A stretch of 64,000 nucleotides of DNA from Aliidiomarina quisquiliarum (lineage in GTDB: Bacteria; Pseudomonadota; Gammaproteobacteria; Enterobacterales; Alteromonadaceae). The stretch is taken from contig NZ_JAMFTN010000014.1 in NCBI RefSeq assembly GCF_023922585.1, positions 353,108 through 417,107 of the forward strand, read 5' to 3'. The notes below the pieces were generated by a model. The model saw nothing but the letters and a program-made list of their open reading frames with translations, was not told the origin of the DNA and made no database searches. Of the stretch, positions 32,126 through 40,476 are shown piece by piece (position 1 is the first letter of the stretch; each line of letters starts with the position of its first letter). The position numbers and the translations under genes were made by a program.

Positions 32126-33568
32126 ATGGCGAATATCTTGAGTTTATCTACATTTGGTCTTGTTCTTTACTGGCTATTACTTACAGCCGTGTTTCTTCGC
32201 GTGGTACTTAAACGCCGAGCGGTGGGCTCGTCTCTCGCTTGGATGCTAATTATTGTTTTATTCCCTATTTTTGGCGTGGTGCTGTACTTTCTTTTTGGCG
32301 AAGTGCAACTAGGCAAGCGGCGAGTGGAGCGTGCCCAAGCCTTACGCGATCCATTTTTACAGAACCTATCGTCGCACTTGGCCGGCCAAACCATTAATCA
32401 ACCTAGCTCGCCTGCTGCCAAAGGTGTATTTAATATTATGGAACAGCACATGGGTACCGGTGCTGTTGGCTATAACAACTTAAAAGTATATAGCGATCCC
32501 GATGCTATTTTCGACTGCTGGCTTGCCGACATAAAGCAAGCTAAGCAGTGTATTCGTGCAGAATTTTATATATGGGATGACAAGGGTCGGGTAGCAGAAA
32601 TAGCTGCCGCTTTAATAGCCGCTGCAAAACGCGGGGTAAGCGTTGAAATACTGGTTGACCACGCGGGTAGTTGGTCGTTTTTTATGTTTTCTCGCCAATT
32701 AACCCAAATGCGTGAAGCTGGTATTGAATTTGTGGCCGCATTACCGGTATCTATTTGGCGTAATGTGTTTCGTCGGATCGACTTACGGATGCACCGCAAG
32801 CTACTTATTATTGACAATAAAATAGCCTATAGCGGTTCAATGAATATGGCTGATCCGAAGTTCTTTAACATTGGCCGTAATGTGGGCCCTTGGATCGACA
32901 TGATTATTCGGTTTGAAGGCGCAGCAGCCTTTGGGGTGTCGAAAATATTTTCCTGGGACTGGGAAGTAGAAACCGGCGAACGCCGTTTTCCCATTGTAGA
33001 AGAAAACCTAGAGCCCAATACCCAATGGATGACCATGGTACCTTCCGGCCCAGACTTGGGCACCGACGTGATTACCCAAGTTATGCTATGTAGTATTTAC
33101 CGTGCCGAGCATTGTATAACTGTTGCTACGCCCTACTTTGTGCCGTCTGAAGCCTTGTTGCTGGCATTGTGCCATGCGGCCGAACGTGGTGTTAAAGTAG
33201 AATTAATATTACCTGAAAAGTGCGATTCGCGCTTAGCCGGTTGGGCCAGCCGTTCGTTTTACAGCCATGTATTAAAAGCGGGGGCCGAAATTAGGCACTT
33301 TAAACGGGGTTTATTGCATACCAAAGCCATGGTGGTAGACGAGCAAATAGCAATTGTTGGCAGTGTGAACCTAGACGTGCGCAGTTTCCAATTGAACTTT
33401 GAATTGTCGTTTGCCTTATATAACGAAGATAGTTGCGGCAAAATAATCGATCTATTAGAAGGCTACAAAGCAGAAAGCGTGCCCGTGTGCCCACAAGCCT
33501 GGGAAAGTAGAAAAAGCATTAATCGTTTGTTCGAGCGGCTAACCTATTTTGTTAGCCCACTATTATAA
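32126..33568 (+). CDS. cls: cardiolipin synthase (ClsA type)
   Basis: A 480-residue inner-membrane phospholipase-D-family enzyme joining two phosphatidylglycerols into cardiolipin. Two N-terminal helices (about 5-28 and 38-58; KRRAVGSSLAWMLIIVLFP) precede two PLD domains, each with an intact HKD site: HRKLLIIDNKIAYSGSMN and HTKAMVVDEQIAIVGSVN. The frame is open to an ATG at 32060, which would add 22 polar residues; I prefer 32126 because it matches the family length and starts before helix 1. Neither site has a good ribosome site. It is monocistronic, convergent with zapC, whose end is 16 bases away. Confidence 0.92.
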   Translation: MANILSLSTFGLVLYWLLLTAVFLRVVLKRRAVGSSLAWMLIIVLFPIFGVVLYFLFGEVQLGKRRVERAQALRDPFLQNLSSHLAGQTINQPSSPAAKGVFNIMEQHMGTGAVGYNNLKVYSDPDAIFDCWLADIKQAKQCIRAEFYIWDDKGRVAEIAAALIAAAKRGVSVEILVDHAGSWSFFMFSRQLTQMREAGIEFVAALPVSIWRNVFRRIDLRMHRKLLIIDNKIAYSGSMNMADPKFFNIGRNVGPWIDMIIRFEGAAAFGVSKIFSWDWEVETGERRFPIVEENLEPNTQWMTMVPSGPDLGTDVITQVMLCSIYRAEHCITVATPYFVPSEALLLALCHAAERGVKVELILPEKCDSRLAGWASRSFYSHVLKAGAEIRHFKRGLLHTKAMVVDEQIAIVGSVNLDVRSFQLNFELSFALYNEDSCGKIIDLLEGYKAESVPVCPQAWESRKSINRLFERLTYFVSPLL

Positions 33569-33584
33569 ACAAGCTTGGCGGCTA

Positions 33585-34124
33585 TTAGGCGAATTGCTGC
33601 CAGTCGTCGCCTTGGTTTGTTATGGCGTGTAAATCGTTGCTGAGCAAGCGGTCGTTTAACACCCGAACCACTTCAAATCGCTTCATTTGCTTAGTGGTAG
33701 CCACTTCAAAGCTTTGATCAATAAGCATACACAAGCTAGTGCGGGTATCGCCGCTAATTCGTAAAAAGCTACCTTTAGCAAAACCCGAATTTAAGGCACA
33801 GTACTTATGCTCTTCAGGCCAACTTTCTAGCATGCCGGTTTGAAAATGCCAGCTTTGTGGCATTAATGCTTTACCGAACCGCTGTATAGCAGTTGCGTGC
33901 AAGGCCGTTAGTAATTGGGCGGTTGGAGAAAGCGTACTATGGGTGTCTTGATAGTCCATTAAGTTAGCATGAAAGGTTGCGTCTTCAAGGCTGAAGTCGC
34001 ATAAGGCTGGCATGTCTGGCCGCAAGTGTTTCTTCCGATAACTCAGCGTTTGCATTAAACCGCCGCTCATCAGAATATGCAGTTGTTCTTGTGTGGCGTC
34101 GTACTTCCATTGCCAATTTAACAT
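33585..34124 (-). CDS. zapC: cell division protein ZapC
   Basis: A 179-residue protein matching ZapC, a cytosolic partner that stabilises FtsZ protofilament bundles at the division ring. The start MLNWQWKYDATQEQLHILMS, the RKKHLRPDMPALCDFSLEDA segment and the C-terminal MKRFEVVRVLNDRLL agree with the family, and the length is normal (about 180). Its location directly downstream of pyrD on the same strand is the order known from many gammaproteobacteria. The gap to pyrD is 47 bases. Confidence 0.9.
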   Translation of the reverse strand: MLNWQWKYDATQEQLHILMSGGLMQTLSYRKKHLRPDMPALCDFSLEDATFHANLMDYQDTHSTLSPTAQLLTALHATAIQRFGKALMPQSWHFQTGMLESWPEEHKYCALNSGFAKGSFLRISGDTRTSLCMLIDQSFEVATTKQMKRFEVVRVLNDRLLSNDLHAITNQGDDWQQFA

Positions 34125-34171
34125 GTAATTGAATTCCCTAGCAATTAAACCAGTGCAGTAAATAAATTAAG

Positions 34172-35188
34172 CTAAATGTTTTTTACAATATCACGAATAA
34201 GCCGAGGCCCACGATAAATAAACCCAGTATATATTTGTACCAAGTTGGCCCCTGCAGCTAACTTATCGGCGGCAGAGTCTGAATCTTCAATACCACCTAC
34301 CCCTATAATAGGAAAGTTAGGCCCAGTTGCTGCGCGCAACCAGCGAATAACATCGCTACTTTTTGCTTGTACCGGTGGCCCACTTAAGCCCCCAGCTTCG
34401 CCCCCATGGGGTAAATGTGCCACAGCTTCACGAGCAAGGGTAGTATTAGTGGCAATTACACCGTCAATATTATGCTCGAGCAGCAATTCAGCCAAGGCTT
34501 TTACTGCGGGCGCGTCGAGATCAGGCGCAATTTTAACGACCAAAGGTACATAACGGTCGGTTGCTTTATGCTGGCGCTGTTGTTCTTGTTTTAATACTTT
34601 TAATAACGCACTAAGTTGCTGACCATGTTGCATGTCGCGCAAGCCAGGCGTATTCGGTGAAGACACGTTAACAGTAACGTAACTTGCATAAGGGTAAACC
34701 CGTTCAAGGCAAAGTCGGAAGTCTTCCGGGCCTTGTTCTTCGGGGGTGTCTTTATTCTTGCCAATATTAATGCCAAGAATACCGCGATAGCGGGTGTTTT
34801 CTAAATTGTGTACCAGTAAGTCTAAACCACCATTATTAAAGCCCATGCGGTTTATTAACGCACGGGCTTCAGGTAGTCGAAACATACGGGGCTTAGGATT
34901 ACCAAGTTGTGGCTTTGGTGTAACAGTGCCTACTTCAATAAAGCCAAACCCCATTTGTGCAAACGCGTCAATACAATGGGCGTTTTTGTCTAGCCCCGCT
35001 GCTAACCCAACTGGATTAGGAAAGGTCATGCCTAAACATTCCACCGGCTTATTTGGCACCCGCTGCTTTAAGAGAAAAGCAAATGGCGAACGGCCAAGTT
35101 TATGTAAATGGCGTAGGGTAAAGTCGTGTGACCATTCGGCGTCGCGGCGAAATAGCCAGCGACGCATTAACGGGTAAAGCAAGCTCAT
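34172..35188 (-). CDS. pyrD: dihydroorotate dehydrogenase (quinone), class 2
   Basis: A 338-residue membrane-associated flavoenzyme of pyrimidine synthesis that passes electrons to quinone. Class 2 features are all present: an amphipathic N-terminal helix (LYPLMRRWLFRRDAEWSHDFTL), FPNPVGLAAGLDKN, GFGFIEVGTVTPKPQLGNP, NRMGFNNGG, and the catalytic serine in VNVSSPNTPGLR. The C-terminal FMN-phosphate site is IIGVGGIEDSDSA. The ATG overlaps the stop of the glutamate dehydrogenase gene (TAATG), so the two may be co-transcribed, which is an unusual pairing. Confidence 0.97.
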   Translation of the reverse strand: MSLLYPLMRRWLFRRDAEWSHDFTLRHLHKLGRSPFAFLLKQRVPNKPVECLGMTFPNPVGLAAGLDKNAHCIDAFAQMGFGFIEVGTVTPKPQLGNPKPRMFRLPEARALINRMGFNNGGLDLLVHNLENTRYRGILGINIGKNKDTPEEQGPEDFRLCLERVYPYASYVTVNVSSPNTPGLRDMQHGQQLSALLKVLKQEQQRQHKATDRYVPLVVKIAPDLDAPAVKALAELLLEHNIDGVIATNTTLAREAVAHLPHGGEAGGLSGPPVQAKSSDVIRWLRAATGPNFPIIGVGGIEDSDSAADKLAAGANLVQIYTGFIYRGPRLIRDIVKNI

Positions 35189-38100
35189 TACTTCGCCGAG
35201 CCGCAGTGTTGGCCAAGCAACATTAGTTCACGTAGTGCGACTGAGAACTTCGCAAACTCATGACTTTTCGTTGTTTTAAAGTCGGTCAACATGTGCTTCC
35301 AACGCTCAATGTAGATGGCGTTTTCTTCTAGCCATAAATTAAGCATTTCTTCCGGCGTTGCTGCTTTGTCGGCAAAGCTTAGTACTGTAATGGTTAATGC
35401 ACGTTGCTGCCAGTCAAGCTCTTCACGGAAAGCGCCACGAGCAAGTGCCTGCCAATGGTTCGTGGTTGGCTGAGCATTTACTTGTTGCAGGAACCAGTGC
35501 AGTTCAACTTTTGCACCTAAGCGATAGTAAACTTCGGCAACTGTTGGAATTTCTTGTTTCGTTGCATCAGCTACTTCGCCAATGTCCATGGCTGAGAAGG
35601 TGGTGCTTAATAGGCCCACTTGCTTGGCCAGTTCAGCCGGTACACCGTGGTCTTCTAGCTTCTGAATATCGGCACGAATTTCATTCGCTTCTTTGTCCGA
35701 CAAGTAGTCTAGGGCGTTCATACGCAAGTCATCGAAAGCTTTCTTGTAAAAGTCGATGTGCGCTTGAATACCAACCAAGGCTGGATTTTTATGACGCAAG
35801 AACCAACGTGTAGTACGGCGTACCATACGGCGTACTTGGAATAGAATTCTATTCTGCACATCGGCTGGAATCTTATTGTCTAAGGCTTCCACTGCGGCAC
35901 GTATTTTATGTGCTTCAAACAATTCGCGTGAAATAGCATAAGCTGCCGCTATTTCTGCTGCGGTAGCACCGGTTGACTCTTTCTTGCGCTGAACAAAGTT
36001 CGGGCCCATGTCGTTCACAATATTATTGGCTAATTTAGTTGCAATAATTTCTGTACGCAGTGGGTGCTGCTGCATATCGCCAGCAAACTTTTCCCGAAGT
36101 GCCGCTGGGAAAGACTTCACTAGCTCTTTTGCATGGAACGGGTCTTGCGCGATTTCTTCAATAGCAAATTCGTCTTTTAACACCATTTTGCCATAGGCAG
36201 AAAGTACGGCTAATTCAGGACGGGTAAAGCCTTTTCCTTTGGCAATACGATCTGCAAGCTCGTCGTCGCTGGGTAAGTCTTCAATAACACGATCAAGTTT
36301 ACCGTCACGCTCTAATTGCTGAATAAAGCGCTGCACTTCTTTAATTTGATCAGCACCGCGAATATAAGTAACCGACATAGACTGAGTTTGACGCATGGCG
36401 TCGGTAAGAACGATATTGCGGACGTCTTCTGTCATGTCGAATAACAATTTATTACGCTGCTCAACCGTTAACTTACCTTGGTTTACCAAACCGGTTAGTA
36501 AAATTTTAATATTTACTTCGTTGTCTGAACAAGAAACCCCACCCACGTTATCGATAAAGTCGGTGTTAATACGGCCGCCCTTGCTGGCGTATTCAACACG
36601 GCCAAGCTGGGTCATACCTAAGTTACCGCCCTCACCCATAATAACGGTACGCATGTCGGCACCGTTAATGCGCAGTGCGTCGTTGGCACGGTCGCCTACT
36701 TCTGCGTCGGTTTCTTGCGTCGATTTCACATAGGTACCAATACCGCCGTTCCAAATTAAGTCGACTTCAGCCATTAATAGGGCACGAATTAAATCGGTTG
36801 GGGTCATGGAACGTTTTTGCGTGCCTAGTAGCTTTTTCATTTGCGGTGTTAGGTCGATAGACTTAGCACTACGCTCGAAAATACCACCACCTTCACTGAT
36901 CAAACTTTTATCAAAGTCGGTCCATGATGAACGTGGCATATTGAATAAACGCTGACGCTCTTTATACGTGGTTTCAGGGTTTGGATTTGGGTCAACAAAA
37001 ATGTGCATGTGGTTAAACGCACCCACCAGCTTAATATGCTTCGACTGCAACATACCGTTACCAAATACGTCGCCGGCCATGTCGCCAATGCCCACACAGG
37101 TAAAGTCGGTGGTTTGGCAGTCAACGCCAATTTCACGGAAGTGACGTTTCACCGATTGCCAAGCACCGCTGGCAGTAATACCCATTTTCTTGTGGTCGTA
37201 ACCTACTGAGCCACCTGAGGCAAAAGCGTCGCCTAACCAGAAGTTGTATTCAGCTGAAATGCTGTTGGCAATGTCTGAGAAAGTTGCGGTTCCTTTGTCG
37301 GCTGCTACAACAATATAGGTGTCGTCTTCGTCGTAACGAACCACGTCGCGGGCTGGCACCACTTCACCTTCAATAATGTTGTCGGCAATGTCGAGTAAGC
37401 CACGAATAAAGATGCGGTAACAGTTTTTACCTTCCTCAAAAAATGCTTCACGCTCGGTTGGTAATTGCTTAGCAACGAAACCACCTTTAGCACCTACTGG
37501 TACAATTACGGTGTTTTTAACTTGCTGCGCTTTTACTAAGCCAAGTACTTCGGTACGGAAGTCTTCCGGGCGGTCAGACCAACGCAAACCACCACGTGCA
37601 ACTTTACCACCACGTAAGTGGATACCTTCAACTCGTGGTGAATAAACAAAGACTTCGTACTTTAATACCGGCAATGGCATTTCTGGAATAAGCTCTGGTA
37701 AGAACTTTATCGACACATAGCTTTTCTCTTTGCCTTCGTTGTCTAACTGGAAGAAGTTGGTTCTTAAGGCGGCTTTAATTAAGTCGATATAACGGCCAAT
37801 AATACGGTCGTCGTCGAGGCTGGCTACGTTATTTAACTCTTCTTGCAAGGTTTCGTAAAGAGCGTCTAGTTTCTTATTCACATTCTTCACACCAGGCTTA
37901 AACTTGGTGTAGAACAATTTAATAATCAGCTCAGCAATTTTCGGGTAGCGGGTGAAGGTGCTTTCAATATAGCTTTGGCTAAAGGTAACACCAATTTGAC
38001 GCATGTATTTTGCAAACATACGTAAAATAACAACATGGCGACCTGACATGCCTGCACTTAGCACTAAACGGTTAAAACCGTCGTTTTCTAATTTACCGTC

Positions 38101-40032
38101 CCATACCTGGGCAAAGGCGTGTTGGAAGTTGTCGCGAATGTCTTCAAGGTTTAACGGGCCAGCCGTATGCAACATGAAGAAGTCGAGTACCCAGAACACA
38201 TGGCCGTCGTTGGTTTTAATTTGGTAGGGGCTTTCGTTAATAATACGTAGGCCAAAGTTTTCCAACATAGGTAATACGTCAGACAAGTGAATTGGCTCGT
38301 CTTTATGGAATAACTTTAACTTAACTCGGTTTGAATCTTGTTCTACTTCTTGTGCACGGTAAAACAGCATGCCCAATTTATGATCGTCGTCGAGGGCTTC
38401 AAGTTGAGCGATGTCGGCAATAGCAACCGACGCTAACACTTCTTCCTTGTACGAACGCGGAAAGCCTTCTGCGTAACGGCGCATATATGTTTGCGCTGTA
38501 GCTTCACCGTGAGCTTTAATTAATAAGCTTTCTAAATGGTCTTCCCATGAGCGTGAAGCTTCTTCTAAATCTTGTTCAATTTGTTTCACATTAATGTCCT
38601 GTCCGCTATCAGTTACCCGAATAGTGTATTGAGTTCTAGCAAAATTAGTTTCAGAAACAAAAGTGGTATAGTCCACTTCACTTTGGCCACCCAAGGTGCG
38701 AATTAACACGTTTTGTGTTTTTTCACGAAGCGCTGTGTTAAAGCGCTCTTTGGGCACATACACCATAGCGGTAATAAAGCGTCCAAATACGTCGCGGCGA
38801 ATAAACAAGCGAGTGACATCACGCTCTTGGGTTTGCAACACGCCTAGTGCGGTTGTAAGCAATTCGTCGACACTGCTTTGTACCAGCTCGTCGCGCGGGT
38901 ATGTTTGCATAATGTTTAAAATAGCTTTACTAGCGTGGGTATTAGGCGCGTACTGTGATTTTGCTAATACGCCTTCAATACGTTCGCGTACTAATGGTAT
39001 GTCGGTGGCACTGTCGTTATAAAAGCTAGACGAGTACAAACCAATAAAGCGATCTTCACCGATAACATTGCCTTTATCGTCGAAACGCTTAATACCAATA
39101 TAGTCGGCATAAGCTGGGCGATGAACACGCGATTTAGCATTGGTTTTAGTGAGCAGTAAAATGTCTTCGTTACTAAGTGCCGCGTGCCGTGCTGGCTTGG
39201 CCATGCTGGCTAATTTACGCGGCTTGTCGGTAACAGTGTTTTTCATAACACCTAGGCTTGAGCCTTCGTCTTGTTGTATTTCATAGTCACCTTCAACCGC
39301 TGTTAGGCTGTAACCACGGTACCCCATGAGGGTAAAGTTATTATCGGCTAACCACGTTAAAAAGCGTTTGGCTTCTGCCAACTTTTCTTTGCTACCTGGG
39401 TAATTACGTTGTTCTAGGGTGCTGGCAATTTCTGCTAATTTTTCACGCATGGGTTGCCAGTCGGTTACGGCAGCTTTAATTTCAGCCATAACTGAGGTTA
39501 ATTCGGCTTTCAATGCTTTTATTTCTTTCGCATCTGTTAAGCAGTCAATTTCAAGTAGAAATACTGTGTCGGCATCGGCTTCGCTGTCTACTTTTCCTGC
39601 TTCTACAATACCAATAACGTCGCCCGCTTCATTCCGGCGGTGAACAAATGGCGCTTGTAAAAAAGTGTGGGGTTTAATACCAAAACGGTTCAATGCCATA
39701 CGCACTGAATCAACCATAAACGGCATGTCTGACTGAATAATTTCAACAACCGTATAAGGCGATTCCCAGCCGTGTTTACTTACTTCTGGGTTATAAACAT
39801 TAATTTGGGCTTCTTGACTGTCGGCATAACTATTAAAGCTGTGCCATAAAGAAACAATGGAGCCATAAATATTACTATAATCGCGTCCGATTAAATCATC
39901 CCGAGATACATTTCGATAAAGGCGATGAGTAAATTCGACAACTAGAGGCGCTATGTCTTCTGGTAGTTTTTTCTGAATTACCTCGAAAACCTTCTCAAGG
40001 AGAACTGGGGGCTGACCATTCAACGAAGTCAT
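35188..40032 (-). CDS. gdhB: NAD-specific glutamate dehydrogenase, large (GDH2/180-kDa class)
   Basis: A 1,614-residue catabolic enzyme converting glutamate to 2-oxoglutarate and ammonia. It belongs to the very large bacterial class (P. aeruginosa GdhB is about 1,620): N-terminal ACT-like regulatory regions (to about 700), catalytic core with GGKVARGGLRWSDRPEDFRTE and VPVGAKGGFVAK (around 840-900), nucleotide-binding region with FTCVGIGDMAGDVFGNGML, and a helical C-terminal part. I use the ATG at 40032 because AAGGAAAA is placed eight bases before it; upstream starts at 40068 and 40059 lack one. Such enzymes suit organisms that live on amino acids. No frame disruption is seen. Confidence 0.95.
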   Translation of the reverse strand: MTSLNGQPPVLLEKVFEVIQKKLPEDIAPLVVEFTHRLYRNVSRDDLIGRDYSNIYGSIVSLWHSFNSYADSQEAQINVYNPEVSKHGWESPYTVVEIIQSDMPFMVDSVRMALNRFGIKPHTFLQAPFVHRRNEAGDVIGIVEAGKVDSEADADTVFLLEIDCLTDAKEIKALKAELTSVMAEIKAAVTDWQPMREKLAEIASTLEQRNYPGSKEKLAEAKRFLTWLADNNFTLMGYRGYSLTAVEGDYEIQQDEGSSLGVMKNTVTDKPRKLASMAKPARHAALSNEDILLLTKTNAKSRVHRPAYADYIGIKRFDDKGNVIGEDRFIGLYSSSFYNDSATDIPLVRERIEGVLAKSQYAPNTHASKAILNIMQTYPRDELVQSSVDELLTTALGVLQTQERDVTRLFIRRDVFGRFITAMVYVPKERFNTALREKTQNVLIRTLGGQSEVDYTTFVSETNFARTQYTIRVTDSGQDINVKQIEQDLEEASRSWEDHLESLLIKAHGEATAQTYMRRYAEGFPRSYKEEVLASVAIADIAQLEALDDDHKLGMLFYRAQEVEQDSNRVKLKLFHKDEPIHLSDVLPMLENFGLRIINESPYQIKTNDGHVFWVLDFFMLHTAGPLNLEDIRDNFQHAFAQVWDGKLENDGFNRLVLSAGMSGRHVVILRMFAKYMRQIGVTFSQSYIESTFTRYPKIAELIIKLFYTKFKPGVKNVNKKLDALYETLQEELNNVASLDDDRIIGRYIDLIKAALRTNFFQLDNEGKEKSYVSIKFLPELIPEMPLPVLKYEVFVYSPRVEGIHLRGGKVARGGLRWSDRPEDFRTEVLGLVKAQQVKNTVIVPVGAKGGFVAKQLPTEREAFFEEGKNCYRIFIRGLLDIADNIIEGEVVPARDVVRYDEDDTYIVVAADKGTATFSDIANSISAEYNFWLGDAFASGGSVGYDHKKMGITASGAWQSVKRHFREIGVDCQTTDFTCVGIGDMAGDVFGNGMLQSKHIKLVGAFNHMHIFVDPNPNPETTYKERQRLFNMPRSSWTDFDKSLISEGGGIFERSAKSIDLTPQMKKLLGTQKRSMTPTDLIRALLMAEVDLIWNGGIGTYVKSTQETDAEVGDRANDALRINGADMRTVIMGEGGNLGMTQLGRVEYASKGGRINTDFIDNVGGVSCSDNEVNIKILLTGLVNQGKLTVEQRNKLLFDMTEDVRNIVLTDAMRQTQSMSVTYIRGADQIKEVQRFIQQLERDGKLDRVIEDLPSDDELADRIAKGKGFTRPELAVLSAYGKMVLKDEFAIEEIAQDPFHAKELVKSFPAALREKFAGDMQQHPLRTEIIATKLANNIVNDMGPNFVQRKKESTGATAAEIAAAYAISRELFEAHKIRAAVEALDNKIPADVQNRILFQVRRMVRRTTRWFLRHKNPALVGIQAHIDFYKKAFDDLRMNALDYLSDKEANEIRADIQKLEDHGVPAELAKQVGLLSTTFSAMDIGEVADATKQEIPTVAEVYYRLGAKVELHWFLQQVNAQPTTNHWQALARGAFREELDWQQRALTITVLSFADKAATPEEMLNLWLEENAIYIERWKHMLTDFKTTKSHEFAKFSVALRELMLLGQHCGSAK

Positions 40033-40207
40033 TTGGGATTTTTCCTTGTCTACATACATTAAGAGCAAAAAATGAGTGCAAATGTTCTACTATTCTCGAC
40101 TTTAATGGCGAGAAATGCAAACACACTTTACGTGGTGGGATGAGTTTGTTTTCGTGGCCTAGAGCTATATTGAAAGTGGTAATTTGTTACCTTTAAGTAG
40201 CTAAATA

Positions 40208-40432
40208 CTATGCTATTTTTTCCAACGAAATAAATTTATGGTTGGCATCGGTGCGCAAGCGGAATCGACCTCTAATACCATTATGGGTAATGAATGGAAC
40301 CAAGTGGCGCATGGCCAGTTGAATACGCATGCCATTTTCAGCTGTGGTTACTACGTCGCGTAGGCCACTGCTGTAGAAATTACGTTCAACATCTACAGCC
40401 GACATATAAAGGTTTAAATAGTATTCGTGCAC
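40208..40432 (-). CDS. DUF2835 family protein
   Basis: A 74-residue protein of DUF2835, a short conserved gammaproteobacterial family of unknown role. The family pattern is clear: YYLNLYMSAVDVERNFYSSG, then RIQLAMRHLVPFITHNGIRGRFRL and the end NHKFISLEKI. It lies 44 bases downstream of pepN on the same strand and may belong to that transcript. The first codon pair suggests ATG at 40432, though no strong ribosome site is evident. Confidence 0.85.
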   Translation of the reverse strand: MHEYYLNLYMSAVDVERNFYSSGLRDVVTTAENGMRIQLAMRHLVPFITHNGIRGRFRLRTDANHKFISLEKIA

Positions 40433-40476
40433 GGAATTTCGCCCACAAAATTAAAAACTCATGGTTTTTTTAAGCG